64,000 bases of DNA from positions 1 to 64,000 of the forward strand of contig PKCN01000199.1 in the NCBI GenBank assembly GCA_002862205.1. Reading direction: 5' to 3'. The notes under the pieces are model-generated. The model made no database searches, was not told where the DNA came from, and saw only the letters and a program-made list of their open reading frames with translations. The translations under genes and the position numbers were made by a program. The stretch's first letter is position 1; every line of letters starts with the position of its first letter. Source of the DNA: Planctomycetaceae bacterium. GTDB taxonomy: Bacteria; Planctomycetota; Planctomycetia; Pirellulales; Pirellulaceae. Positions 28,601 to 37,237 of the stretch are shown piece after piece.

Positions 28601-29725
28601 GGCGTCGATGTCTTCCAGATGGCGTTGGGCTTGTGCTCGGTCAGTGGTTGTCGCGTTCTCTGCATGCTTGCTGGAACGGGACAGCGATGGGTGCTTCCCA
28701 AGATCACTGATTCGGTTTCTCAGCTGGTTTCGTTTTGATCGAAGAGTTCTCGCACGATCGTGCAGTTCTCGCAGCCGTGATTGAAGATGAGACTGCCGTC
28801 CCGGTTCGGAGTCATCGTTTTGGTGAGCGTGCGTGCCTGCGTGCGCACCAGAGACCTGGGCCTCTGCGAACTGCCCATCGATAGCAACCTTCGATTCATC
28901 ACTCAGGCACTGAGTTAACCATGATCGCCGCGAAAGCAGTGATTTATGTTCTGCTTCTTCAAGCGGGCCCGCAACAGCCTGCAAACTTGCAAGCTCAGCT
29001 TCGATGTCCGCAATGCCGGCACGAATCTGTTTGACGGTGCGTGGGTGATCTTCGGTAGGGAGAGAGGGGCCCGTTGGCGTGTGCCGGAATCGCTTGGCGT
29101 GCGGTCTCTGTCCAGCAGCAAACGATTTGGATGGGGAATGATCCTCGTACGCCGAGGCTGTTTCGTTACCATCAGCCGTCAAGTTTGTGAAATCAATGCG
29201 GTGGGCGGGGTTTTGTTGCCCTGCATTTTTCTGTCCGTCGAACAGAGGGCTGTCCAATCCACTACGCACGCAAGCGGAAACAATACGCGCAACATGGGTA
29301 ACTGCCGAATCGGTGATGACGCAGTCGGCAATCGCTTCGGGAATTTTTAATGAGGCAAGGGCTCGGTCAGCATCGTTGCTCTCGCCGATGTTGTGCAACC
29401 AGCCGGCATGTTCCACGCCAAAATTGACAGTCTCCGCACCACGCGCTTCGTATTGAACTGTTTGCCGACCCTGGGCAGTGCCGTCCTGTTCACGGTAGTA
29501 GTGAACAAGTCCATGACGACCTGCAAACACTACACGTCCAGTCGAGGAACTCAGCATACCACGCGGATATTCCCGATCGACCAATGCGTCCCTGAGAAAA
29601 CGGGTCAAAGCTGTCTTGCCGCTGCCTTGGGGCGCGTTGACGACATTCATCTGTTCTGAAAATGGCCCCAGTTCGACACGCTGTAGCGGTCCGTGGGTGT
29701 CAATGTCGATGCGATCCAACAACAT
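25628..29725 (-). CDS. Large Rad50/SMC-like ATPase with two C-terminal DUF4332 domains
   Basis: The 1365-residue product starts MLLDRIDIDTHGPLQRVELG with a Walker A motif APQGSGKTAL at residues 31-40, as in RecF/Rad50/YhaN-type P-loop proteins. Long charged, helical stretches between about residues 220 and 640 look like coiled coil. Near 760-790 a Walker B-like HVPLVIETI is followed by a D-loop/H-loop-like segment (VLVLTSSTRL), but the usual acidic pair is not clear. The C-terminal 340 residues hold two copies of a DUF4332 helix-hairpin-helix-like domain (LQVSHVVHLMQQDPCRLADA and LQAIGVSTIQDLLDADPEQV), each followed by LVCRVPNLRGFDA or LVCCIPMLRGHDA. A disordered linker separates head and tail. 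A role in DNA binding or repair is plausible but unproven. Confidence 0.82.
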   Translation of the reverse strand: MLLDRIDIDTHGPLQRVELGPFSEQMNVVNAPQGSGKTALTRFLRDALVDREYPRGMLSSSTGRVVFAGRHGLVHYYREQDGTAQGRQTVQYEARGAETVNFGVEHAGWLHNIGESNDADRALASLKIPEAIADCVITDSAVTHVARIVSACVRSGLDSPLFDGQKNAGQQNPAHRIDFTNLTADGNETASAYEDHSPSKSFAAGQRPHAKRFRHTPTGPSLPTEDHPRTVKQIRAGIADIEAELASLQAVAGPLEEAEHKSLLSRRSWLTQCLSDESKVAIDGQFAEAQVSGAHAGTHAHQNDDSEPGRQSHLQSRLRELHDRARTLRSKRNQLRNRISDLGKHPSLSRSSKHAENATTTDRAQAQRHLEDIDAQVVHWQRAQMEIAALQQCLFTGKSAQVPTPSPVDERSLRRMRLDRFLHTLDKPQPTDRQRAAEGRTFSRGRGSIAHHILLATRQIDWLVDRYAGPDRVTRSWYEQDHSIPGTTTTLGSTLRTIRGILRQIHTCNQQGPEIGDHPPTHQLSLARRCEQWLLSAIKQLKRHRNEVLRQTHASRDVADREWSSSENRQMETWNLERKDRLAELESVTLSLDICLSEAAEVRRDMRRKSVSTSKSSDVKIDWPDEYEESARSNRELLVKELKEVDSRISSLSRAQWLRTRRTQMLNQLGLPCPKITSSPLAHDASRWLVRLTGGRLQRLEWSTENFTSKQAGLNRPRVAETEVVKIDGQNEANYPDFDRACAALAVRMAAGDVLARSGRHVPLVIETIAEVDQKLHDRCVAQAHAGTRPSVNGAFTAALDDYASEGRQVLVLTSSTRLTEQLERVGSRIERIHAERIVHPHRPLWKSNHANENYVGPHPHTYGLRDIPDEAISIKGSNYMPNVNANQHFDMAWQDPQGRGVNAINHSGDSVPSDSTDWASDGSVYRDGYYYTDTYSTVAPSTPNSVDLGNPAAGNEQHPSTAKEDTRMSNNRHVSTAAHASPFFLSVDSPIDQGPSIDAVAAARLRGLQVSHVVHLMQQDPCRLADALGLANVEANTIRRWQAECRLVCRVPNLRGFDARILVACGITTPAALAATAPTRLLHKVEIFLATDRGQQLLLSGSSHELARITGWIATANSQGLSKQSEQITNRTRQGNQSEGKSVQDDGRRSSATSHNTDFVPALKPSRRSEHTRREKRKHARANHKPETNRTNVVQFDQNTTGNSHASGAATQDETEIRELRFYLQQDAPVVDAPSIGERMEERLQAIGVSTIQDLLDADPEQVAEQLDHRRVDADTVLQWQQQTTLVCCIPMLRGHDAQLLVAADIITPADLAACDAEELFEIIDPIARSKEGKRILRGGNLPDLEEVSDWVNFAQYNRELRAA

Positions 29726-30215
29726 ACCGTGGCTCCTCCGTGGCCATTCAGGGACTCCGTACGCCTTTGCGTTTCAGGGAGTTCCTGCCAATGTGACTTC
29801 AGCGACTTCCTTGCCGATGCGACCTCCTCATGTCCGGGCGACCTGAGGGTGTGTTGAGGCGGAACCTGTGACGGCACGCCAGTTTCGACTGTAGCGAATA
29901 GTGCTGTTTCACGGAAAGGGCGAATTTCAGATCCAGCCTTTGGATCGGTTCATGCGGTGAATCGCTAGCAATTGCATGGTGTCGCTAGCAAACACAGGAT
30001 GCAACGGCAGGATATCGCCGAGTTGTGCGAAAGTGGTCTTGGCGATGCTGGTTGGCCTTTGTTACATGGCTTATCAGGTGCCGGTTTCGCGTTCGGGCGG
30101 CGGGCACGCGGAGTACCCGTCTGGAAAAATTTCGATACGTTGCGGTCACTGGGCGATGTCGGAATCTGTTACTGGCGGCGTGGGATGTTTGGGCCAGACC
30201 TATTTGGAATTCAGG
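29726..30215. other. Intergenic region before the HEAT-repeat lipoprotein
   Basis: About 490 bp separate the divergent ATPase and HEAT genes. The frame of the downstream gene is open back to 29976, but that stretch does not look like protein and precedes a clean lipoprotein signal, so I treat it as non-coding. No repeat or RNA gene was recognised. Confidence 0.5.
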
Positions 30216-30953
30216 ATGTCGATTAAGACTCAGTTGCTTTTCTGTTCACGATCATTCATGACTGCCTTGGTGGCAACCCTGGTCGTTGCTGCTTGTGGTT
30301 CTATCACGGGTTGTCAGGATGGACCTATGTACGCAATGAAAACGGTCAATCCCTACTACCAGTTGCACGAGTGGAAGTCGGATGAAGCCTTTGGTGTTAC
30401 TGAACATGAGCGTCGATCGCAGTTGGGGGAGCTGGCCGAGAACATTGCAGGCTACGACAATGCTGGTCAAATCAAGTGGTTGAATGTACTGAGTCAGATC
30501 ATGGATACGGATGAGAGTCCGGAAATGCGGCGTTTGGCGGTTATGGCAGCGGGTAATAGTACCGATCCGGCTGCATTGCAGATTCTTGAAAAGGGGATGG
30601 ATGATGATAGCGTCAAAGTTCGCATGCAAGCCTGTCGTGGCCTTGGCAATCAAGCGACGGACGAGAACGTTCTTCTTTTGGCCAGCGCTGTTGGTTCCGA
30701 AACCAGTACAGATGTAAAGCATGCTGCGATGCGGGCTTTGCAGGATCAATCCAGCCCCAAGGCTGTTGAAGCACTACGTTTAGCACTCTCCGATCGAGAT
30801 CCCTCTACACAAAATTTGGCAATCACTTCGTTGCGAGGTGTGACTGGCAAAGACTATGGCGACGACCCTGAGACCTGGATTGCAGCGTTGGATGGGCAGT
30901 CCGTGGAAGAACGCCCAACTCGATTTGCGGATCGCCTGCGAGAGTTGTTCTAG
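30216..30953 (+). CDS. HEAT-repeat lipoprotein
   Basis: From the ATG at 30216 the product has 245 residues: MSIKTQLLFCSRSFMTALVA, then LVVAACGSITGC, a lipoprotein-type signal ending in Cys near residue 33. The remainder contains HEAT-like helical repeats (ESPEMRRLAVMAAGNSTDPA, DDSVKVRMQACRGLGNQATD, STDVKHAAMRALQDQSSPKA, DPSTQNLAITSLRGVTG), with the typical spacing of about 32 residues. Such proteins act as scaffolds in the envelope. An 80-codon upstream extension is possible but unlikely. It is divergent from the large ATPase and alone in its transcription unit. Confidence 0.8.
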   Translation: MSIKTQLLFCSRSFMTALVATLVVAACGSITGCQDGPMYAMKTVNPYYQLHEWKSDEAFGVTEHERRSQLGELAENIAGYDNAGQIKWLNVLSQIMDTDESPEMRRLAVMAAGNSTDPAALQILEKGMDDDSVKVRMQACRGLGNQATDENVLLLASAVGSETSTDVKHAAMRALQDQSSPKAVEALRLALSDRDPSTQNLAITSLRGVTGKDYGDDPETWIAALDGQSVEERPTRFADRLRELF

Positions 30954-31265
30954 GTCGATTCTCGGCGTTTGACGTCATCGCCTTGGCCTTGGGATTGCAC
31001 GGTGATGATCATGCGTGTTGATGCCCATGATCTGCACCATGCTCACTGCGAGGCGATGGATGAGGGGTTGCTCGATGTTTCCCCCATGAGGCATTGCCTG
31101 TCTGGGCAGAATTAATTGTCTCACGGCCCCAAATGCTGCATTGTGGCAGGTTTTGGTCATCAGGGGGCAGGATGTCTGGCTCAACCCCCTTCCGTCCGCC
31201 TGCAACCTGAAGGAAACTAACCGTTTTCTGATTGGTAGATGAAATACAGAGGCGTTGTCATCGCG
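30954..31265. other. Intergenic region
   Basis: This gap of about 310 bp lies between the HEAT lipoprotein and the ApgM-type gene. No gene, repeat array or clear hairpin terminator is seen. Confidence 0.5.
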
Positions 31266-32489
31266 ATGAAATATGTAATTGTGATTCCGGATGGTTGTGC
31301 CGATGAACCGATCGACGCGCTTGATGGAAAGACACCTCTGGAAACTGCGCGGATGCCAGCCACCGATGCTCTTGCCAAAGCAGGGGCTTTGGCTTTGGCA
31401 AATAACACACCCCGGCATTTACCGGCGGGCAGTGAGGTCGCAAATCTGTGTCTGCTTGGCTACGACCCTGATGTTTACTTCACTGGGCGGGCTCCGTTGG
31501 AAGCTGCTGCCCAGGGAATCACACTGGGCCCCAATGACTGGGCTGTGCGCTGCAATCTGGTGACCGTGGAAGATCAGGTAATGGTCGATTTCACTGCGGA
31601 TCACATCACGACGGATGAGGCGAAGGAATTACTGGAATCGGCGCAGGCAGGTTTATTGGCAGATGATCCTGATGGAGGTCGTTTTGAATTTGTTCCTGGT
31701 GTGAGTTACCGGAACCTGTTGGTTTACCGAGGTAAACCGGGGACGCCTCCACCATTTTCACGTGACACCCGAACACGGGCACCACATGATTTAACCGATC
31801 TTTCGGTAACCGATGAGTTTCCGCGTGGTCCCGGCAGTGATTTACTGGTGCGACTGATGAGTGGTTCGGTGGAATTGTTTGCCAGCCATCCGATCAATCA
31901 GGCTCGTGTTGCCGCCGGTAAGAAACCAGCCACCAACCTTTGGCTGTGGGGATTGGGCGGCGCTCCAAATTTGCCATCGTTCCATGAACGTTATGCGGTC
32001 AACGGTGTCATGATCACTGCGGTCGATTTATTGCGGGGAATTGCGGCTCTGGCCGGTTGGCCAAGAATCGAGGTAGAGGGTGCGACCGGGTATCTTGATA
32101 CTGACTACGCAGCCAAGGGTAGAGCAGCGGTATTGGCTTTGAATGAGTACGACGTGGTCTGTGTTCATATTGAAGCGCCCGACGAAGCATCCCATGAGGG
32201 ACGTCATGATGCAAAAATCGAGGCTTTGGAGCAGATTGACCAGCACATCGTTGCCCCGTTGGCAGAAGCGCTTGAGCAGCACGGTGACTATCGCATCCTG
32301 ATTACACCGGATCATCCGACACCATGTGGCACCAAAAAACATAGTCATGGCATGGTTCCACTGGTAATAGCCGGTGCTGGCGTACAAGCTGATGAGCAGA
32401 CCCGTTACGACGAAGTGGCCGCCGAGGCGAGTGGCCGCAGGTTCGATCGGGGCTGGGACTTGATGGACGAGTTTATCCAGACGAGTTGA
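31266..32489 (+). CDS. ApgM-type cofactor-independent phosphoglycerate mutase / proposed homoserine kinase
   Basis: The 407-residue product begins MKYVIVIPDGCADEPIDALD, the N-terminal metal-binding motif of the archaeal-type (ApgM) alkaline-phosphatase superfamily mutases. Further family features are GRAPLEAAAQGI, AVRCNLV, GLGGAPNLPSF, HIEAPDEASHEGR and ITPDHPTPCGTKKHSHGMVP, which contain the C-terminal metal ligands. One branch (TIGR02535) has been proposed to act as homoserine kinase in organisms lacking ThrB. The gene lies directly upstream of aspartate kinase, the first enzyme of the homoserine/threonine pathway, which favours that role. The alternative is 3-phosphoglycerate/2-phosphoglycerate interconversion. 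I chose the ATG at 31266 because it starts the conserved motif; 31239 is in frame but adds nine untypical residues. Confidence 0.85.
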   Translation: MKYVIVIPDGCADEPIDALDGKTPLETARMPATDALAKAGALALANNTPRHLPAGSEVANLCLLGYDPDVYFTGRAPLEAAAQGITLGPNDWAVRCNLVTVEDQVMVDFTADHITTDEAKELLESAQAGLLADDPDGGRFEFVPGVSYRNLLVYRGKPGTPPPFSRDTRTRAPHDLTDLSVTDEFPRGPGSDLLVRLMSGSVELFASHPINQARVAAGKKPATNLWLWGLGGAPNLPSFHERYAVNGVMITAVDLLRGIAALAGWPRIEVEGATGYLDTDYAAKGRAAVLALNEYDVVCVHIEAPDEASHEGRHDAKIEALEQIDQHIVAPLAEALEQHGDYRILITPDHPTPCGTKKHSHGMVPLVIAGAGVQADEQTRYDEVAAEASGRRFDRGWDLMDEFIQTS

Positions 32490-32685
32490 TTTCATTGATG
32501 GTGTCACCAGCCTAGTGTGGGGGACACCAGATAACTTGACAGTTGCCAGGATTCAAGTGACTGCACTGTTGAGAACGCTGAACTGCTGTCCGGCATTTGG
32601 GTGGCATTGAGGAATGATTCGGCACCACGCACTTGATCGTTGTTCCTTTTCCGATTTACCACTGGATTACAGTAGCTGAAGTCTC

Positions 32686-34473
32686 ATGTCTTTGATCGTT
32701 CAAAAGTTTGGTGGCACAAGTGTTGCGGACGTCGAGAAGATTCAGGCCGCGGCCCGAAAGGCGATTCGCGCCCAAAGGCAGGGGCACCGTGTCGTCATGG
32801 TGGTTAGCGCCATGGGAAAAAACACCGATGCCCTCCTTGGACTGGCGGGTGAAATCAGCGAGCAACCACCCGCTCGGGAAATGGACATGTTGCTCAGTAC
32901 AGGCGAGCAGGTCAGTGTCGCGTTGGTTGCCATGGCCATTCACTCGCTCGGAGCCAAAGCGGTCAGTCTGACCGGTGGGCAGATTGGAATGAAGACTGAC
33001 AACAGTTTCAGCAAGGCCCGAATCCAGTCGATTTCAACGGAGCGGATTGAGGGACTGTTGGATGGTGGCAATATTGTCGTCGCTGCAGGTTTTCAAGGGA
33101 TTGATGACGACTTGAATATCACCACGCTTGGTCGCGGTGGCAGTGATACCACTGCTGTCGCACTTGCTGCCGTGTTGGGAGCGGATGCCTGTGAGATCTA
33201 CACGGATGTCGATGGTGTCTATACCACCGACCCCCGGTTGTTGCCGGAAGCCCGGCGAGTCGATGTGATCAGCTACGACGAAATGCTGGAACTTGCGAGC
33301 CTGGGTGCAGGCGTGATGCACAGTCGATCCATCGAGTTTGCCAAGAAGTTTGGTGTGCCGATCCATGTGAGGAGCAGTTTTTCGGATACCGAGGGCACCA
33401 TGATTGTTGCCGAGGCGGAATCACAAACGCAGCCCGTGAGCGGAGCGGCAATGACTCCTGATGAGGCTCGGGTGACTGTGCTTGGTGTTCCTGATGTACC
33501 CGGAAAAAGTCAGCAAATTTTCTCTGCCATTGCTGCGTGTAAAATCGCTGTCGATATGGTTGTCCAGAATGTTGGAAAAAAAGGACGCGCGAACGTCTCG
33601 TTTACCGTTCCCAGCGAGGAATTGGGGGCGACGCTTGCCGCGGTCGAGTCTGTCATGAAGGCGGTCGGGGCAGATGCGATCACGCATGATGATCAAGTCT
33701 CGAAAGTTTCGGTGGTTGGTTCCAATATGGCAACGCAAACCAGCGTCGCTTCTCGAATGTTCCGTGCACTCGCCAATGCAGGGGTTAACATTTACATGAT
33801 CACGACCAGTGAAATCAAAATCTCAACGCTTGTCCCAAAATCACAGGCAGCTCTGGCTTTGAGGGCCGTCCATGAGGTGTTCGATCTGCACCAACGTCCG
33901 CAGGATTCCCAGTCTTGGAGTGAAATCAAGGAAGTTCGCGGTGATAAAGCTGATGTCGATGCGCTGGTCAGCCGGCTCAGAGATGATGCTCTGGAAGCAC
34001 TCACGCTGACGGGGATTTCCATCACTGAAAAACAGGCTCGTGTGACGTTGCATGGCGTGCCAGACGAGCCCGGAGTCGCTGCCGATATGTTTGAGACGAT
34101 TGGTAAAGCAGGGATCTTTATCGATATGATCGTGCAGGGTTACGATGGAGATGATGGGTCAACAAGCGTCAGTTTTACCGTCGACGACACTGCCTTGCAG
34201 GCCAGTTTGGATGTCGCTCGGGCCATCCTTGCAAAACACGGGATGCGAGATGTTCAAGGTGGCAGCGAGATTGCAAAGGTTACCGTCAGCGGCATTGGAC
34301 TGCGAAGCCATACCCACGTGGCAACAATGTTGTTTCAACAGTTGGCTGAGGATGCGATCAACGTCGAAATGATCAATACCAGTGAGTTGCAAGTGAACGC
34401 TGTCATCGATGCGAAACGTGCGGTTGATGCAGCGGAAGACTTGAAAAGGGCATTCGCCGAGTCGTTGCTTTGA
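32686..34473 (+). CDS. lysC: Aspartate kinase with four ACT domains
   Basis: The 595-residue product starts MSLIVQKFGGTSVADVEKI, the aspartokinase signature. It continues with GRGGSDTTAVALAAVLGADACEIYTDVDGVYTTDPR, which binds aspartate and ATP. After the kinase domain (about residues 1-240) come two copies of an ACT pair: VTVLGVPDVPGKSQQIF with SVVGSNMATQTSVASRMF, then VTLHGVPDEPGVAADMF with TVSGIGLRSHTHVATMLF. Ordinary aspartokinases have one pair (about 400 residues); the duplicated form is known from cyanobacteria. It phosphorylates L-aspartate in lysine, threonine and methionine synthesis, with feedback control through the ACT domains. It follows the ApgM-type gene by about 200 bp. Confidence 0.96.
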   Translation: MSLIVQKFGGTSVADVEKIQAAARKAIRAQRQGHRVVMVVSAMGKNTDALLGLAGEISEQPPAREMDMLLSTGEQVSVALVAMAIHSLGAKAVSLTGGQIGMKTDNSFSKARIQSISTERIEGLLDGGNIVVAAGFQGIDDDLNITTLGRGGSDTTAVALAAVLGADACEIYTDVDGVYTTDPRLLPEARRVDVISYDEMLELASLGAGVMHSRSIEFAKKFGVPIHVRSSFSDTEGTMIVAEAESQTQPVSGAAMTPDEARVTVLGVPDVPGKSQQIFSAIAACKIAVDMVVQNVGKKGRANVSFTVPSEELGATLAAVESVMKAVGADAITHDDQVSKVSVVGSNMATQTSVASRMFRALANAGVNIYMITTSEIKISTLVPKSQAALALRAVHEVFDLHQRPQDSQSWSEIKEVRGDKADVDALVSRLRDDALEALTLTGISITEKQARVTLHGVPDEPGVAADMFETIGKAGIFIDMIVQGYDGDDGSTSVSFTVDDTALQASLDVARAILAKHGMRDVQGGSEIAKVTVSGIGLRSHTHVATMLFQQLAEDAINVEMINTSELQVNAVIDAKRAVDAAEDLKRAFAESLL

Positions 34474-34542
34474 AGCAGCCCGCCGGATAACTGATTTTTG
34501 GTTAAGATGTGGAAATCAAATTCCACTCCCGATCATGAGTTA

Positions 34543-36042
34543 ATGATGCCAATTTTGATTCGCCCCGCCGCACTCACGCTGATTCTCTGTCTGGGTGCGT
34601 TTCTTTTTGGTACCAATCTGTCCCTGGGAAACCAGAAATCCGATTCAGGTGCGGACCAGCAAACACTCAATGTGCTGTTCATTATCTCTGATGATCTGAC
34701 AGCGAACGCGCTTTCCTGTTACGGAAACAAGGTCTGCAAAACTCCAAATATCGATGCCTTGGCAGCACGAGGGACACGTTTCACTCGTGCCTATTGCCAA
34801 GGAACTTATTGTGGCCCCAGTCGCGCATCGTTCATGTCTGGTTATTACCCTCATGCCACTGGGGTCCTCGGTTACAAAAATCCACGTCCACAAATTGGCG
34901 ATCGAGCGATGTGGTCCGAGCATTTTAAAAACAACGGGTACTATGCGGCGAGAGTCAGCAAGATTTTTCACATGGGAGTGCCCGGCGGTGTGCTACAAGG
35001 TGGGGATGGTCGTGACCATGACCGCGGGAACGGAGCCGACGATGCGCGTTCATGGACGGAAAGGTTCAACAGTTTGGGCCCTGAATGGAAGGCGCCTGGT
35101 GATGGCGAGACACTCGAAGGAAATCCGGATGGAAAACGCCCCGTGGTTGGAGGCAATACGTTTGTGGTGGTTGAGGCGGAGGGTGATGATCTGGTTCATT
35201 CCGATGGGATGACGTCAGCAAAAGCTGTGGAACTGTTACAGCAACGCGGCAACAAGCCGTTTTGGTTGGGGGTGGGCTTTGTGCGTCCGCATGTTCCGTT
35301 CGTCTCACCACGAAAGTACTACAAACCGTTTTTGCCCTACTCGTCGATGACGCTACCTGAAAAGCGTTCTGGTGACTGGGAGGACATTCCCAAAGCAGGC
35401 ATCAATTACAAAACCAGCGTCAATATGAAGATGGATATCCGGAGGCAAAAGAAAGCTGTTGGTGGCTATTATGCCTCGGTTGCATTCATGGATGCCCAAG
35501 TCGGTAAGGTGCTTCACAAACTTGATCAACAGGGTCTCAGGGATAACACCATTGTCATTTTTACCAGCGACCATGGTTATCATCTGGGAGAGCATGATTT
35601 CTGGGCCAAGGTATCACTCAGGGATGAGTCTGCTGGTGTGCCGCTGATCATTTCGGTGCCCGGGAAAAAACCGGCGGTTTGTGATAGCCTTGTAGAACTT
35701 TTGGATCTTTACCCGACCATTTCCAAACTGTGCGGTTTACCCGTTCAGGAACGACTCCAGGGCAAGGATATTTCAGCCATGCTCGATGATCCGACTGTTG
35801 AGGTTCGTGATGCCGCCTTCAGCGTTGCGCCAATGAGAAAAGGATTCCTGTTACGGGAAGAACGTTGGGCTTTCATTCAGTATGGTGAAGACGCTTCTCG
35901 TGGGATTGAGTTGTTTGATACCGTGGCTGATCCATTGCAATTTGAAAATCTTGCTGAGTCGAAAAAACATCAAGCGGTGGTAGACAGGATGCGGACGAAA
36001 ATGGCGGCGAAACTTGCGGAAGTTCGAGCGAATGATTTGTAG
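34543..36042 (+). CDS. Exported sulfatase (iduronate-2-sulfatase-like)
   Basis: The product of about 499 residues has a signal peptide (MMPILIRPAALTLILCLGAF) and a type I sulfatase body. LNVLFIISDDL gives the N-terminal calcium-binding Asp pair. TYCGPSRASFMSG is the C-x-P-S-R sequence whose Cys is converted to formylglycine. TPNIDALAARGTRFTRAY, FTSDHGYHLGEHDFWAK and VPLIISVPG complete the fold and resemble the iduronate-2-sulfatase group. It should be periplasmic and remove sulfate esters from polysaccharides, a typical planctomycete trait. Starts at 34498 (TTG) and 34507 (ATG) are also in frame; I prefer 34543 because the signal peptide begins there. A formylglycine-generating enzyme must be encoded elsewhere. 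Confidence 0.92.
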   Translation: MMPILIRPAALTLILCLGAFLFGTNLSLGNQKSDSGADQQTLNVLFIISDDLTANALSCYGNKVCKTPNIDALAARGTRFTRAYCQGTYCGPSRASFMSGYYPHATGVLGYKNPRPQIGDRAMWSEHFKNNGYYAARVSKIFHMGVPGGVLQGGDGRDHDRGNGADDARSWTERFNSLGPEWKAPGDGETLEGNPDGKRPVVGGNTFVVVEAEGDDLVHSDGMTSAKAVELLQQRGNKPFWLGVGFVRPHVPFVSPRKYYKPFLPYSSMTLPEKRSGDWEDIPKAGINYKTSVNMKMDIRRQKKAVGGYYASVAFMDAQVGKVLHKLDQQGLRDNTIVIFTSDHGYHLGEHDFWAKVSLRDESAGVPLIISVPGKKPAVCDSLVELLDLYPTISKLCGLPVQERLQGKDISAMLDDPTVEVRDAAFSVAPMRKGFLLREERWAFIQYGEDASRGIELFDTVADPLQFENLAESKKHQAVVDRMRTKMAAKLAEVRANDL

Positions 36043-36162
36043 AAGCTGAGCAATGACTGGGGTTTGCAGTAATCATTGTCGAGTCGACTCGAGGTTACTT
36101 TCTTGTTTGCCAACCATCCAAACGTGGGCATGTTGAGTTGGGTGGGTAGGGCACTTGTTGGG

Positions 36163-36206
36163 GAGGCGGTCTGCTTGTCTTCATGAGGCGGTCTGCTTGT
36201 CTTCAT
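36163..36206. repeat. Direct repeat, 22-bp unit, 2 copies
   Basis: Two perfect head-to-tail copies of a 22-bp unit (GAGGCGGTCTGC followed by TTGTCTTCAT) lie between the sulfatase and ftr. A second short duplication (TACCTCCTGCCAATT type, about 17 bp) lies at about 36277-36310, just before the ftr start. Confidence 0.85.
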
Positions 36207-36325
36207 GAGCTTTTGAGTGACTTGGGGTCATCCTTGTCGAAGGACTTTGCTAAAGTGACCGTGTGACGTTCATTCACCTCCTGCCAATTGTTTACCTCCT
36301 GCCAATTTACCGATCAGAGCATTTC

Positions 36326-37237
36326 ATGACGGATCAAGTTACGATTGATGATACGTTTGCTGAAGCATTTCCGATGCGCGGCACGCGTTTGATCATCACT
36401 GCGGCGGATGCCGAGTTGGCGGAGATTGCTGCGGGAGAATTTTGCGGCAATGCATCCAGCGTGATTGGATGTGACGCAGAGGCGGGGGTTGAGTGTGTGG
36501 TGCCCAGCGATAAAACCATCGATGGTCGGCCCGGAGTTGCGGTGCTGGCTTTTGCTTTTGATCGGGAATCATTGGAAAAAGCAGTCACTGCCCGCGTCGG
36601 TCAAAATGTGCTGACCTGTCCCACCACTGCTTGTTACGCTGGGTTGCAAAGTGATTTGAAGAAAGATCGAATCAAGGTCGGATCGCAGTTGCGTTTCTTT
36701 GGCGACGGTTATCAGTTCTCAAAGAAACTGGAGAATCGGCGATTCTGGCGGGTCCCCGTGATGGACGGTGAATTTCTGTGTGAAGATGTGGTTGGCACGG
36801 TCAAAGGCATTGGAGGAGGCAACTTGCTCGTGTGCGGGCAGTCACAGCGAGAGACATTGGCAGCCGTCCGGGCAGCCGTCGCTGCCATCCAGAGGCTGCC
36901 TGACGTGATCATGCCTTTTCCTTCTGGGATTGTTCGCAGCGGTTCCAAAGTCGGGTCCAAGTACAAACCGCTCAAAGCAAGTACGAATGACAAATGGTGC
37001 CCATCATTGCGAGGCCAAACCGAAACAGCACTGCGGGATGGAGAGCAAGCCGTCTATGAAATTGTGATCGATGGCTTGTCCGAGCAGGCGGTTACTGACG
37101 CGATGGCTGCCGGGCTTCAAGCTGCCGCTAAAGCACCGGGAGTGATGCGGATCTCCGCCGGAAATTATGGCGGCAAACTCGGACCACATCATTTTCATTT
37201 GCATCGGTTGGAAACGGGATCCCTTGCGTCCCGTTGA
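36326..37237 (+). CDS. ftr: Formylmethanofuran-tetrahydromethanopterin formyltransferase
   Basis: The 303-residue product has the length and motifs of Ftr/FhcD: DTFAEAFPMRGTRLIITA at the start, CPTTACYAGL, RFFGDGYQFSK, RFWRVPVMDGEFLCED, GGGNLLVCGQS, MPFPSGIVRSGSKVGSKY near the C-terminal half and GGKLGPHHFHLH at the end. It transfers the formyl group between methanofuran (or its bacterial analogue) and tetrahydromethanopterin in the cytoplasm. It opens the C1 cluster that continues with fwdD-like, a small ORF, fwdB, fwdA and fwdC genes. The frame is open to 36263, but that part is made of a short DNA duplication and is not conserved-looking, so the ATG at 36326 is preferred. Confidence 0.95.
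   Translation: MTDQVTIDDTFAEAFPMRGTRLIITAADAELAEIAAGEFCGNASSVIGCDAEAGVECVVPSDKTIDGRPGVAVLAFAFDRESLEKAVTARVGQNVLTCPTTACYAGLQSDLKKDRIKVGSQLRFFGDGYQFSKKLENRRFWRVPVMDGEFLCEDVVGTVKGIGGGNLLVCGQSQRETLAAVRAAVAAIQRLPDVIMPFPSGIVRSGSKVGSKYKPLKASTNDKWCPSLRGQTETALRDGEQAVYEIVIDGLSEQAVTDAMAAGLQAAAKAPGVMRISAGNYGGKLGPHHFHLHRLETGSLASR

Noticed and set aside
29976-30215. N-terminal extension of the HEAT-repeat lipoprotein to 325 residues
   Set aside because: The extension lacks family character and would place a clean lipoprotein signal in the middle of the protein.
36263-36325. Upstream start of ftr
   Set aside because: The 21 extra residues are encoded by a short duplicated DNA sequence and the family starts at the downstream ATG (MTDQ).
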